A stretch of DNA of 64,000 nucleotides from Caldilineaceae bacterium. GTDB taxonomy: Bacteria; Chloroflexota; Anaerolineae; Caldilineales; Caldilineaceae. Both the position numbers and the translations under genes were made by a program. The stretch lies in the NCBI GenBank assembly GCA_020634755.1, contig JACKBC010000004.1, forward strand, positions 124,001 to 188,000, in the 5' to 3' direction. The notes under the pieces are model-generated. The model was given only the letters and a program-made list of their open reading frames with translations. It searched no databases and was not told the DNA's origin. This document shows, piece after piece, positions 27,884-36,851 of this stretch. Numbering within the stretch: the first letter of the stretch is position 1; each line of letters begins with the position of its first letter.

Positions 27884-30568
27884 ATGACCGAAAACTCTTT
27901 ACCCAAACTCATTGTCGACAACCACCCCATCCCCTTCATCCCCGGCGAAAGCGCGCTGATCGCTATGCTGCGCGCGGATTGCCATCCCACGGGCGGCGGC
28001 TGTCTCTGCCTGGCGGGTGACTGTCCGCACTGCCTGGCCACGGTGGATGGCGTTTCCTACGTGCGCACGTGCCAGACGTCGGCCCGGCCCGGTATGGTGG
28101 TGCAGCGCCATCACGCCGACGGCGCCTACCCGCCGCTGCCGCTGGATGACCGGCCCGCGCCCGCCGTGGCCGCGACCAATCTCTTTTGCGATGTGGTCAT
28201 CATTGGCATGGGTGAATCCGGTCAGACTGCGGCTGCGCAAGCAGTAGCTATGGGCCAAGAGGTGATCACGCTGGATGCAGGCGCGGGTCAGGAAGTGATT
28301 GGCATCTACCCTGGTGCGCTAGTGGTGGCCCGCACCGATGCGGGCATGCTGCACGTTCATGCACGCCAAGAGATCGTCGTGGCTACCGGTGCGGCGGAGA
28401 TTCCGCCGGTGGCGCCCGGCAATCATCTCCCCGGCATTGTGACCGGACGCGCCGCGGCCCAACTGGTGGCGGCGGGCATTGAGCTCGGACGCGTGGTGGC
28501 CGTCGGTACGCCCGTCAATGGAATTGACGCTGAGTTGGTTACGGGCGAAATTGTAGCATTTGAAGGCGCGGCAAAAGTGGAAGCCGTGGTCGTGCGCCAA
28601 GCTGACGGCGGTGAGCGACGCATGGTGTGCGACACAGTGGCGGTGAACCTGGGCTTGACGCCACGCGACGGCTTGGTGCGCATGACCAACGGCACGCCGG
28701 AGCGCGCCATCATGCGCGTCGTGGGCGATGCCGCGAGCGAAGCTGCTATTCCGCCCTGTCCACTGGCGGGCATTGTCTGTCACTGCTCCGGCGTAACGGT
28801 AAACGACCTGGACTTTATCTGGCAGCGCGGCTTTCACGAGATGGAGCTGGTCAAGCGGGCCACGCTGGCCGGTACGGGCAGCTGCCAAGGGTCGGCCTGC
28901 CTGCCCCATCTGCGCGCCTTTTTGGCCGACCGCGGCGGTGAATTGCAGCCGCCTTTTACGGCGCGGCCAGTCACGCGCCAACTCACCATTGGGGAAGTAT
29001 CGGCGGGCGCACATCATCACGCCACGCCGCGCACGGCGCTGGATGCCGAGCATCGCAAGCTGGGCGCGCGCATGGAACGCGTGGGCGGCTGGTGGCGCCC
29101 CTGGAATTATGGCAACGTGCTGGAGGAATATTGGGCCGTGCGCGCAGGCGTCTCCATTGGTGATGTAAGCACGTTGGGCAAAATGCAGATTTCGGGGCCA
29201 GATGCGCTGGAGCTGTTGGAGCGGCTCTATCCTACTCAGGTTGCCACCATCAAGCCAGGGCGCACCCGCTATGTGCTGCTGCTGGATGAGCGTGGCTACG
29301 TCATGGACGATGGGCTAATTTGCAAAGAGAGCGTTACGCGCTACACGCTCACTTTTACCAGCGGCGGCGCCACCTTTGCCGAACTGTGGGTGCGCGACTG
29401 GGCCGAATCGTGGGGGCTGGACGTGCGCATTTTAAACCAAACGCTTTCGCTGGGCGCCATCAACGTGACCGGACCGCTGGCCGCGGAACTGCTGGCCCGC
29501 GCCGGCCTCACCAATCCGCCGCCCTATATGGGGCAGATGGAAGCCATAGTGGCGGGCGTACCGTGCCGCGTTTATCGCCTCAGCTTTACGGGCGAGCTTT
29601 CATACGAGCTGCATCACGATTCAATTCATTCGCCAATGCTCTGGAACGTGCTGCTGGCCTTGGGCGCCGACATGGGCATCAAGCCCCACGGCATTGAGGC
29701 GCTGCTCAAACTGCGGCTGGAAAAAGGACACATTTTGGTGGGGCAAGACAGCGATTTTGATTCGACGCCGCGGCGCTTGCAGCACGAGTGGGCGGTCAAG
29801 CTGGACAAGCCCAATTTTGTGGGCAGGCAGGCGCTTCTGCGCACCAATAAGATTCCGTTGGATAAGCAGCTGGTGGGACTAGAGATGGACGGCCCGGCGC
29901 CCATTGAGGGGGCGGTCATCTGGCACAATGATGTGTACGCAGGGTATGTCACCTCCAGTTCGCTGGCGCCGGCACTGGGCAAAGTGGTCATGCTGGGTTG
30001 GCTTAGGTTGTTCGACGGCGTTCTGCCAGAGGTGGTGACCATAGACGGACGCGCGGCGCGCCGAGCAGCAACGCCTTTCTATGATGTAAACGCCAGCCGC
30101 GCCCGCGCCAAAGTCACACCCACTGCGCAGCCGGTTGACCTTTCTACATTTCCGTTTGCCGAACAGGCCGCCGAATCGAACAGTCATGCGTTGTTCCAGC
30201 AGATGACCATGCAGCGCATTGTGGCCTTGCCAGCAGCGCTGGATGCTGTGACCTGGCCGGAAGAGAACATTACGCTGCGCATTGCGCCCGATGAGCTGCT
30301 GACCACAGCCGAGGTTGATGCCGCCGCCATTGCCGATCCACATGCCATTGTGGTTACCGACACTGGCTTTTCTGGCCTGTGGCGCAAAAGTGACAGCGTC
30401 TTGCCAATCTTAGCGCAGCACTGTGAATGGGAGCTGCCCCGCCAGCGCCCCGCCTTTGCCCAGGGCATGATCGCTGGATTACCGGTGAAACTGTGGCTAG
30501 CGGAAGAGGAAATTCTGGTGCTGGTTCCCACACCGTTGGCAGCGGAATTAGAAGAGCGGCTGTTTTGA
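27884..30568 (+). CDS. Sarcosine-oxidase alpha-like multidomain protein with fused Fe-S modules
   Basis: 894 residues. In order: an N-terminal [2Fe-2S] ferredoxin-like domain (about 1-85, GGGCLCLAGDCPHC and a later Cys) of the HcnA/SoxA kind; a nucleotide-binding GMGESG at about 107 followed by a much shortened FAD/NAD region (to about 300); a BFD-type [2Fe-2S] domain with CHCSG and GSCQGSAC (about 305-350); a GcvT-like folate domain (about 390-770); and a final 110 residues (IAPDELLTT ... VTDTGFSGLW) that resemble a SoxG-type gamma subunit. Likely partner of the SoxB encoded downstream in oxidising sarcosine or a similar amine. Whether the shortened flavin region still binds FAD is unclear. 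Confidence 0.8.
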   Translation: MTENSLPKLIVDNHPIPFIPGESALIAMLRADCHPTGGGCLCLAGDCPHCLATVDGVSYVRTCQTSARPGMVVQRHHADGAYPPLPLDDRPAPAVAATNLFCDVVIIGMGESGQTAAAQAVAMGQEVITLDAGAGQEVIGIYPGALVVARTDAGMLHVHARQEIVVATGAAEIPPVAPGNHLPGIVTGRAAAQLVAAGIELGRVVAVGTPVNGIDAELVTGEIVAFEGAAKVEAVVVRQADGGERRMVCDTVAVNLGLTPRDGLVRMTNGTPERAIMRVVGDAASEAAIPPCPLAGIVCHCSGVTVNDLDFIWQRGFHEMELVKRATLAGTGSCQGSACLPHLRAFLADRGGELQPPFTARPVTRQLTIGEVSAGAHHHATPRTALDAEHRKLGARMERVGGWWRPWNYGNVLEEYWAVRAGVSIGDVSTLGKMQISGPDALELLERLYPTQVATIKPGRTRYVLLLDERGYVMDDGLICKESVTRYTLTFTSGGATFAELWVRDWAESWGLDVRILNQTLSLGAINVTGPLAAELLARAGLTNPPPYMGQMEAIVAGVPCRVYRLSFTGELSYELHHDSIHSPMLWNVLLALGADMGIKPHGIEALLKLRLEKGHILVGQDSDFDSTPRRLQHEWAVKLDKPNFVGRQALLRTNKIPLDKQLVGLEMDGPAPIEGAVIWHNDVYAGYVTSSSLAPALGKVVMLGWLRLFDGVLPEVVTIDGRAARRAATPFYDVNASRARAKVTPTAQPVDLSTFPFAEQAAESNSHALFQQMTMQRIVALPAALDAVTWPEENITLRIAPDELLTTAEVDAAAIADPHAIVVTDTGFSGLWRKSDSVLPILAQHCEWELPRQRPAFAQGMIAGLPVKLWLAEEEILVLVPTPLAAELEERLF

Positions 30569-30573
30569 GAAAG

Positions 30574-30765
30574 CGGGTCAGCTTGTTAGCCAGTCAGCTG
30601 GTCAGCCAGTCAGCGGGTCAGCCAGTCAGCTGGTCAGCTGGTCAGCCAGTCAGCGGGTCAGCTGAAATGCTGAACGCTGAAATGCTGAACGCTGAAATGC
30701 TGATTGCTGAAATGCTGAACGCTGAAACGCTGAACGCTGAAATGCTAAACGCTGAAATGCTGAAC
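30574..30765. repeat. Two-part tandem array, including 7 x 15 bp
   Basis: 30574-30660 is built from about 10-base units of GTCAGC(C/T)(A/G)GT. 30661-30765 is exactly seven 15-base units of GCTGAAATGCTGAAC with few changes. A 15-base unit keeps frame, but the array lies between stop and start codons, 19 bases ahead of soxB, so it is probably not translated. The same units appear after sufR. Confidence 0.85.
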
Positions 30766-30784
30766 GCAAAAAGAGAGCATCGCC

Positions 30785-31993
30785 ATGAACGAATTCATTG
30801 AACAGAAAGTCCAACTCCAGTGGCATGAGCCCAAAGCCAACTATGATGTCGTGATTGTGGGCGGCGGCGGACACGGGCTGGCCACGGCTTATTTTTTGGC
30901 CACGCGTCACGGCATTACCAATGTGGCCGTGCTGGAGCGCAAATATATCGGCGGCGGCAATTCGGGGCGCAACACCACGGTGATCCGCGCCAACTATGGC
31001 ATTCCCGAAGCGGTACGCTTTTACCAGCGCAGCGTTGAATTGTATCAAACATTAGAAGCTGAAACCGAGCGCTGGATCATGCACAAGCAGAAGGGACTGC
31101 TCTGGCTGGCGCACAACGAAGCCGGCATCCGCGCCGAGCGGGCGCGCGCCGAGGTCAATACGGCCTTTGGGGCCAAAACTGAATATGTAGGGCCCAAAGA
31201 AATTCAGGAGATTGCGCCGCAGATCGACATGATGGGCGGCGGCGTGTGGCCGGTGCTGGGTGGCTCATATCACCCGGAAGGCGCCACGGCCCGCCACGAT
31301 CGCGTCAACTGGGCGCTGGCCGAAGGCGCCATGCGCCGCGGCGTCCACATTCACCAGCGCACGACGGTGATTGGCTTGCGCAAAGAGGGTGACCGCGTGG
31401 TCGGCGTCATGACGGATAAAGGGCCGATTGGCGCGGGCGTGGTGCTCTCCGCCGTGGGTGGCCATGTGACCAACTTGGCCAATATGGCCGGCGTGCGCTT
31501 GCCCATCCGTACGCATCCGCTGCAAGCTTTTGTGACCAATCACTACGCGCGGCAATTTGACCCCATTGTGGCCTCCATGGGCTTGCTCTTTTATGCCTCA
31601 CAAACCGCACGCGGCGAAATGCTGATCGGCGCCGAAATCGATCGGCAACCCAGTTATTCATACCGTTCGGGCCACCACTTTTTGCAGAGCTGCGCCTTCC
31701 GCGCCATGACGCTGCTGCCTTTCCTGCGCAATCTGCGCATTCTGCGCCAGTGGACCGGCGTGTGCGACATGAGCCCAGACTATTCGCCCATTATGGGCCA
31801 AACAGGCGTAGACGGTTTTTACATTACCACGGGCTGGGGCACCTGGGGCTTTAAGGCCATTCCAGCCGGCGGTGAACAGATGGCGCAGCTGATCGCCACC
31901 GGTGAAACGCCGGCCCTGATTGCACCTTTTGGGCTGGATCGGTTTGCGCGGGATCGCACGCTGGCGGATCGAGGCTCGGCGGGAACACATTAA
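30785..31993 (+). CDS. soxB: Sarcosine oxidase beta subunit-like FAD oxidoreductase
   Basis: 402 residues, DAO-type flavoprotein. The Rossmann motif is VVIVGGGGHGLATAYFLA (about 22-39), with ERKYIGGGNSGRNTTVIRANY next, matching SoxB of heterotetrameric sarcosine oxidase, where flavin is bound near this segment. C-terminal GVDGFYITTGWGTWGFKAIPAGG closes the fold. It oxidises sarcosine-type N-methyl amines and would work with the SoxA-like protein upstream. No soxD (small zinc subunit) is visible. GAGAG lies just upstream of the ATG; the 216-base spacer holds a tandem array. Confidence 0.87.
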   Translation: MNEFIEQKVQLQWHEPKANYDVVIVGGGGHGLATAYFLATRHGITNVAVLERKYIGGGNSGRNTTVIRANYGIPEAVRFYQRSVELYQTLEAETERWIMHKQKGLLWLAHNEAGIRAERARAEVNTAFGAKTEYVGPKEIQEIAPQIDMMGGGVWPVLGGSYHPEGATARHDRVNWALAEGAMRRGVHIHQRTTVIGLRKEGDRVVGVMTDKGPIGAGVVLSAVGGHVTNLANMAGVRLPIRTHPLQAFVTNHYARQFDPIVASMGLLFYASQTARGEMLIGAEIDRQPSYSYRSGHHFLQSCAFRAMTLLPFLRNLRILRQWTGVCDMSPDYSPIMGQTGVDGFYITTGWGTWGFKAIPAGGEQMAQLIATGETPALIAPFGLDRFARDRTLADRGSAGTH

Positions 31994-32116
31994 GTCGCAA
32001 ATTTTCACATATCCTACCGTTACCTTACTAATGACTAAATTTGTCAAGCCATTGTGAATATGCGATCATAATTGAATTCATTTATATCATCGTTGTATTA
32101 ACAGAACCTGCCTTCA

Positions 32117-33667
32117 TTGGAGGAGATCGCCTCCGCCCAAAATTTATTCCCCCCGAAAGTGAGTCGTCGTACTTTGGCGCTTCGTTTTAATAAATCGCGC
32201 GATGTTGTTGGTACCATTCAAAGGGTATTAAAGAACTATTTTTTCCTCGCGCGTCCCACTACGATTGACGTTGCGAGTGAAGTCGGTCAAGCCATGTTGC
32301 AGGGACGGGAACGGATTTTAATGTCGCTCCTGCGGTTTGGCGCGCCCTTTAGCATGATCTGGCTGCTGAGCATTGCCAGCAATTTTGTGTCCGATGAAAA
32401 GTGGGGGCCGCTACTTTTTTATCTAATGCTGATTGCAGTTATTGCCTATGCAAGCATTGCCATCAAGCTCACCTATACCGTGCGCACGTTCATTACGCTC
32501 CTGATTATTTATGCCCTGGGCACCGCCGACCTCATTTTCTTTGGTGTGGCGGAAGATTGGCGCCTCCACTATGCCGCACTGCTCATGTGCACCACTATCT
32601 TTTTAGGACGTCGCGCCGGTTTTGTCGCCCTGCTTATCTGTCTCGTGAGCTTTATTTCGATTGGCTGGCTCATCTCCAAGGGCGTGCTGGTCATTACCAT
32701 GTCAATCATGGATAGCCCCATTCCTGATACCGAAGCTATCTTCATGATGAGCATGGTCTTTTTCTTTGTGTGCAGCATGATAATCATGGTGCTGGCCTCC
32801 GTTTTGGAGGAGTTTGAAAATGCGTGGGAGCGCGAGCGGTTGACGGCGCAGCAACTTTCTATCCAGACGAAAGAATTAGAGAGTTCGCTCAGCAGAGAGC
32901 AGCTGCTGGCCAATCAGCTTGAACATTCACTGACGCAGCAGGAAGAATTGAACCGGCTCAAATCGCGCATTATCACAACGGTTTCCCATGAATTTCGCAC
33001 GCCGCTCACAGTTATCAATAGTTCAGCTGGCTTGCTCATGCACCATGCCGCCCGCTTATCCGATCTAAAGCGCGAGGAAATTTATCAGCGCATCCGCCGC
33101 TCTATATTCTATTTGACCGACTTGCTGCAAGACATTGTGTGGATCGATACATCCAATTCGAGCGAAATTAAGATGCACCCCATTCGCATTGCGTTCAACG
33201 CAATGTGCGAATCTTTGGCTGATAAACTGCATCGCGAGACCGACCACCCGGCCAACCTTACCTTTGAGTATGCCGAGCACAACAATTCTAATTTGTATAT
33301 GGACCCCGAACTGCTCAAGCAGATATTGTTCAATCTGCTGACCAATTCGCTCAAATATTCACCTATGCATACGCCTGTCACCGTTCAGCTTAGCTGTACA
33401 GAGCAGCTTACCATAGCGGTGGTCGATCATGGTATTGGCATTCCACCCGAGGATTTAGCAAATATTTGGGAGCTGTTTTATCGCGGCGCAAACGTAGAAA
33501 CGTATAGTGGATTGGGGCTGGGGCTCTACAACGTACAGAGATTGGTCGAACGATTAGGCGGATCAATTCAGGCATCGTCACCGGGCCTCAATCATGGCTG
33601 CACGTTCCAAATCCAGCTGCCCCGAGAATTATCAGCAGAGGCACAACTCACGCCAAGTGTTGACTAG
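32117..33667 (+). CDS. Membrane sensor histidine kinase, orphan
   Basis: 516 residues. About 60 cytoplasmic residues, then six or so membrane spans (about 75-232) with no large external domain, a coiled coil (about 235-280), and the kinase: H-box VSHEFRTPLTV with His291, N-box NLLTNSLKYS, G1 DHGIGIPPED, F-box and G2 GLGLGLYN. It should autophosphorylate in response to a membrane-sensed signal; no response regulator is next to it. The start is uncertain: TTG 32117 has no ribosome site before it, and GTG 32159 or ATG 32294 could also serve. A hairpin follows the stop codon. Confidence 0.82.
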   Translation: MEEIASAQNLFPPKVSRRTLALRFNKSRDVVGTIQRVLKNYFFLARPTTIDVASEVGQAMLQGRERILMSLLRFGAPFSMIWLLSIASNFVSDEKWGPLLFYLMLIAVIAYASIAIKLTYTVRTFITLLIIYALGTADLIFFGVAEDWRLHYAALLMCTTIFLGRRAGFVALLICLVSFISIGWLISKGVLVITMSIMDSPIPDTEAIFMMSMVFFFVCSMIIMVLASVLEEFENAWERERLTAQQLSIQTKELESSLSREQLLANQLEHSLTQQEELNRLKSRIITTVSHEFRTPLTVINSSAGLLMHHAARLSDLKREEIYQRIRRSIFYLTDLLQDIVWIDTSNSSEIKMHPIRIAFNAMCESLADKLHRETDHPANLTFEYAEHNNSNLYMDPELLKQILFNLLTNSLKYSPMHTPVTVQLSCTEQLTIAVVDHGIGIPPEDLANIWELFYRGANVETYSGLGLGLYNVQRLVERLGGSIQASSPGLNHGCTFQIQLPRELSAEAQLTPSVD

Positions 33668-33772
33668 CGTTGATGAAGGTTCATAAATTGTTTCGGTAAA
33701 ATGAGAAACCGGGGTTCTTGTCAAAGCCCCGGTTTCTGAATAGCGGATTATTTTCTTGACCTTCATCAACGC
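33667..33772. repeat. Nested palindrome between convergent genes
   Basis: Outer arms GCGTTGATGAAGGT (33667-33680) / ACCTTCATCAACGC (33759-33772). Inner arms AGAAACCGGGG (33704-33714) / CCCCGGTTTCT (33727-33737). The outer left arm begins at the kinase stop codon. The inner hairpin can terminate transcription from both sides; the outer perfect arms suggest a mobile palindrome. Confidence 0.7.
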
Positions 33773-33791
33773 CGGTCTGCTAGCTAATCAT

Positions 33792-34589
33792 TTAGCGAGC
33801 GCCGCACGCTTGTAGACACGCTTGCATGTGGCCGCGCGCTTCCGCCGCAATAACGCAGCACTGTTCGACGCTATATTCCTTGGCGCCAATCACCTCTAAA
33901 TTGAGCGGGCCAGTGTAGCCATTTTCGTGCAGCACGCGGATGTAGCCCACCAGATCAATATCGCCGCGGCCGTTGGCCTGCATCTCCGGTTTGCCCGGCC
34001 CCTGCTCGCGGCCTTTGCAGTCGCGAATATGCACATGTTTGACGCGTGAAATCACCGCGGCAATGGCCTCCACTGGGTTTTCGTTGGCGCGGTGGATGTG
34101 TGACGGGTCCATATCAATGCCAAAGTTGGGCGACGAGATGGCTTCCATGGCGCGCAACGTGGTGGGCGTGTTGTAAATGCTGGCGCCCACGTGGGCCTTG
34201 ACGCAGAGCGTGACGCCATACTTTTCGGCCATCTGCGCCAGGCTGCCCAGTTCGTCAATGGTCTGCTGCAAGCTCTCTTCGTCGCCCGTTTTGCCACCCG
34301 GCCCACAGTTGACAATGGGGATGCCGCACTCGACCGCCGCCTGCATGGCGCTCTCCATAACAGCGGGGTCGCGACCGGGCTGCTCCATGGCCAACAGGTC
34401 CAATTCGTACACCTGGGCCAGCCGTTTGACTTCCGGCGCAATCTCTTGCCAGCGATCTAGGACGAGATGCTCGCTCATCCCCTTGATGGCCGAGACTTCC
34501 ACGCCGTCATAGCCCGCCATGGCTAAATATTTGAAGGCGGTTTCCATATCATAGCCGCCGAAAAGGACCGTGTTCGCGCCAAGTTTCAT
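33792..34589 (-). CDS. Sugar phosphate isomerase/epimerase-like TIM barrel
   Basis: 265 residues of the xylose-isomerase-like (AP endonuclease 2) TIM-barrel family: MKLGANTVLFGG, GYDGVEVSAIKG, LCVKAHVGASIYNT, FGIDMDPSHIHRANENP, VKHVHIRDCKG and a late LNLEVIGAKEYS. His/Asp/Glu metal ligands of the family are present in these segments. Members epimerise or isomerise keto-sugars and inositols, or act as dehydratases; the substrate is open. GGAGAAA sits just before the ATG. Last gene of the leftward sugar block. Confidence 0.82.
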   Translation of the reverse strand: MKLGANTVLFGGYDMETAFKYLAMAGYDGVEVSAIKGMSEHLVLDRWQEIAPEVKRLAQVYELDLLAMEQPGRDPAVMESAMQAAVECGIPIVNCGPGGKTGDEESLQQTIDELGSLAQMAEKYGVTLCVKAHVGASIYNTPTTLRAMEAISSPNFGIDMDPSHIHRANENPVEAIAAVISRVKHVHIRDCKGREQGPGKPEMQANGRGDIDLVGYIRVLHENGYTGPLNLEVIGAKEYSVEQCCVIAAEARGHMQACLQACGAR

Positions 34590-34713
34590 TGGGTTTCTCC
34601 TTATAGTTGTGGTTTATCAAATAATCTGTGCAATGTCCCCGCCACATTTTTTCGTATTGCGGATTACTCGGCACAATATGCCGGGAATGGGTTGGCGATC
34701 TTGAAATCACATA

Positions 34714-36096
34714 TCATGTTAATTGCCGACGCGTCCACTCATTGAGCAACGGATCATTAATTTCATTCATCCAGGTAGCCAGATGCTGCCGCAAATCCGC
34801 CAACAGATCCGCGCATTCCGGCGCATGGGCCAGATTGATCAGCTCGCCCGCATCGTTTTCCAGATCATAAAGTTCATCTTCTGCCGTGGCGTTCCAGACC
34901 AGTTTCCAGCGTCGGTCGCGTACCATGCGCTGGCTGTAGAGCCCAAACTGGTTGCCATGATAGGAGGCAAAAGCGTGCGTGCGTCCACTTTCGTGTTCAC
35001 TACGCGCAATGGGTAACAGGCTTTGGCCGACAAAATGGGCGGGTGCTGCCACACCGGCAGCATCACAAAAGGTAGCCGCCAGGTCCAGCGCTGCACATAC
35101 AAAGCCATCGTTGCGGATGCCCGCCGGCAGCCCGGTCGGCCAGCGCATAAGCAAGGGGACGCGCACCAGCTCTTCGTACATGACAAAGTGCTTGTCGATC
35201 ATACCGTGGCCGCCGCATAGATCGCCATGGTCGGCGGCGTAGATTACCAGCGTATTTTCGGCCAGTCCCAGCGCTGCCAACGACGCCAACACGCGGCCAA
35301 TTTGGTGATCCAGCAGCGTAATTTCGCCCAAATAGCGCCCCACAATGGGTGCCCAATCGGCCCACGTCCAATCGGCTATGCCCCAGGTGCATCGCTGCTG
35401 CTGCTGGATAAACGGTTTGTTGCGCAATGGGTCGGGGAAGCTAGGCCAGGGGGCAATTTGGTCGGGCGCATAGAGTGACGCGTATGGCTCCGGCACCACG
35501 TTGGGCAGGTGCGGCTCACCGGGATCCCAGCGAATGAAAAAGGGCTGCGCTTGCGTTGCGGCGGCGGCCAGCGCGTCCATCACCTGTTGCGCGCCCCAAG
35601 CCAGCCGCGACTGCGCAGGCGCAATATACGGATCCGTTTCGCCAAACCAGCGATTCTGCTGCGGTCGCGGCGGCAGCCCTTGCTCCTCGCGCCAAGCTAC
35701 ATAGTCACGTTCCGGCACATAATGGTCAAAGCCATAGTCCAACGGCGTGCGGCCCGCTTCGTGCCATTTGCCAACATAGCGCAGCGCATAGCCCGCCTGA
35801 TGCAATGTCTGGCTAAAGGTGGTCAACTGTGGGCGAACGGTAGCACCCGCCTCTGTCCCCGCGTTGGCAATACAGCCGTGCTGCACCGGCCACACGCCCG
35901 TCAGCAGCGACGTGCGCGACGGTGCGCAGAGCGGAATCGGACAAAAGGTGTGGGTAAAATTGACGCCCTCGGCGGCCAGCCGATCCAGATTGGGCGTCTG
36001 CAAAAGCGGATGGCCGTTGCAGCCCACACAATCATAGCGGTGCTGGTCGGCGTGGATCAACAGAATATTGGGTGGCGTGGAAACAGGTGCTGTCAA
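34714..36096 (-). CDS. Type I sulfatase
   Basis: 460 residues, alkaline-phosphatase superfamily. The modification motif C57-A-P-S-R61-T-S-L-L-T-G is intact, so Cys57 should be converted to formylglycine. N-terminal ADQHRYDCVG supplies metal ligands, and a second metal/His set is seen in YAADHGDLCGGHG. No signal peptide, so it acts in the cytoplasm unless exported by another route. It should hydrolyse a sulfate ester, probably of a small sugar-like substrate, given the neighbours. It starts 23 bases after the sulfotransferase stop; same transcript. Confidence 0.93.
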   Translation of the reverse strand: MTAPVSTPPNILLIHADQHRYDCVGCNGHPLLQTPNLDRLAAEGVNFTHTFCPIPLCAPSRTSLLTGVWPVQHGCIANAGTEAGATVRPQLTTFSQTLHQAGYALRYVGKWHEAGRTPLDYGFDHYVPERDYVAWREEQGLPPRPQQNRWFGETDPYIAPAQSRLAWGAQQVMDALAAAATQAQPFFIRWDPGEPHLPNVVPEPYASLYAPDQIAPWPSFPDPLRNKPFIQQQQRCTWGIADWTWADWAPIVGRYLGEITLLDHQIGRVLASLAALGLAENTLVIYAADHGDLCGGHGMIDKHFVMYEELVRVPLLMRWPTGLPAGIRNDGFVCAALDLAATFCDAAGVAAPAHFVGQSLLPIARSEHESGRTHAFASYHGNQFGLYSQRMVRDRRWKLVWNATAEDELYDLENDAGELINLAHAPECADLLADLRQHLATWMNEINDPLLNEWTRRQLT

Positions 36097-36119
36097 GATG
36101 GGAATTGAGTGTTACCTTA

Positions 36120-36848
36120 CTATTCATACCCATAGCGCTGCATGGCGTCGTGGAAGAAATCGAAGTCATATTGACCATCATCGCTCTGCCAGCGGCCCAC
36201 CGAGTCGGCGCGCATGGGAATGCGGGCCAGGGGAATCCCCAAGTAGGCTTCCAGGCGCTGCAGCGTCTCTTCCTGCTTAAAGACAAAATCCTCAAAGCGC
36301 ACTTCGATCCAGTTTTCCGGCCGCGGCGTGGCATTGACAATGTCATATTGATATTTCCACGAAATGGCGCGGCGCAAGCGCGGATCCTCAGTTTGTGGAT
36401 ATTCAATACCAAATTCGGCCATATCGTCGGTCACGTGGCGGCCCAGAATGCAGTCGCGCGGGTCGCGGATCCAGAAAATATATTTCATGTCGGGAAAAAG
36501 TCGCCGAATCCACGGATAGACCAGCGTAGTTTCGGGGATTTTCCAGCCCACCATTGCATTGGGATTGCGCTCGTGCTCCTTGAGCACGCTTTGCAGAAAT
36601 TCGTTGAGCAGGTCGGTAAACTCTTGCGGAATTTCCATTTCGTGCAGCTGGTGAAAATCCCACGAGAGGTCGCCGGTCCACTGAACATAGCGCGCCATGA
36701 CGCGGCAGGCATCGTACATGGCCTGGGGTGGAATCAGGTCGCCCGAGCGGTTGAGGCAAGCGCCCATGTAGACGTTGCTGGCGTAAAGCGTGTGCGAAAT
36801 CGAACGCGTGCCCGAGTGGCCGCGCCCGATAATGGTGACCAGTGACAT
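36120..36848 (-). CDS. Sulfotransferase-family protein
   Basis: 242 residues with a P-loop-like start VTIIGRGHSGTRSISHTL, which fits the 5'-phosphosulfate loop, and WIRDPRDCILGRH, which fits the 3'-phosphate site of PAPS-dependent sulfotransferases. The C-terminal part has EVRFEDFVFKQEETLQRLEAYLG, also family-like. It would transfer sulfate from PAPS to a hydroxyl; no PAPS synthesis genes are here. Being beside a sulfatase in one transcript is odd (see findings). It overlaps nothing and ends 23 bases before the sulfatase start. Confidence 0.82.
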   Translation of the reverse strand: MSLVTIIGRGHSGTRSISHTLYASNVYMGACLNRSGDLIPPQAMYDACRVMARYVQWTGDLSWDFHQLHEMEIPQEFTDLLNEFLQSVLKEHERNPNAMVGWKIPETTLVYPWIRRLFPDMKYIFWIRDPRDCILGRHVTDDMAEFGIEYPQTEDPRLRRAISWKYQYDIVNATPRPENWIEVRFEDFVFKQEETLQRLEAYLGIPLARIPMRADSVGRWQSDDGQYDFDFFHDAMQRYGYE

Positions 36849-36851
36849 GAC

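Noticed and set aside
30574..30765. Possible CRISPR array
   Set aside because: Units are directly adjacent 15-mers with no unique spacers and no cas genes nearby.
30427..30801. Forward frame translating to repeated MLNAE units
   Set aside because: It is only the 15-bp tandem array read through; no start signal and no gene-like sequence.
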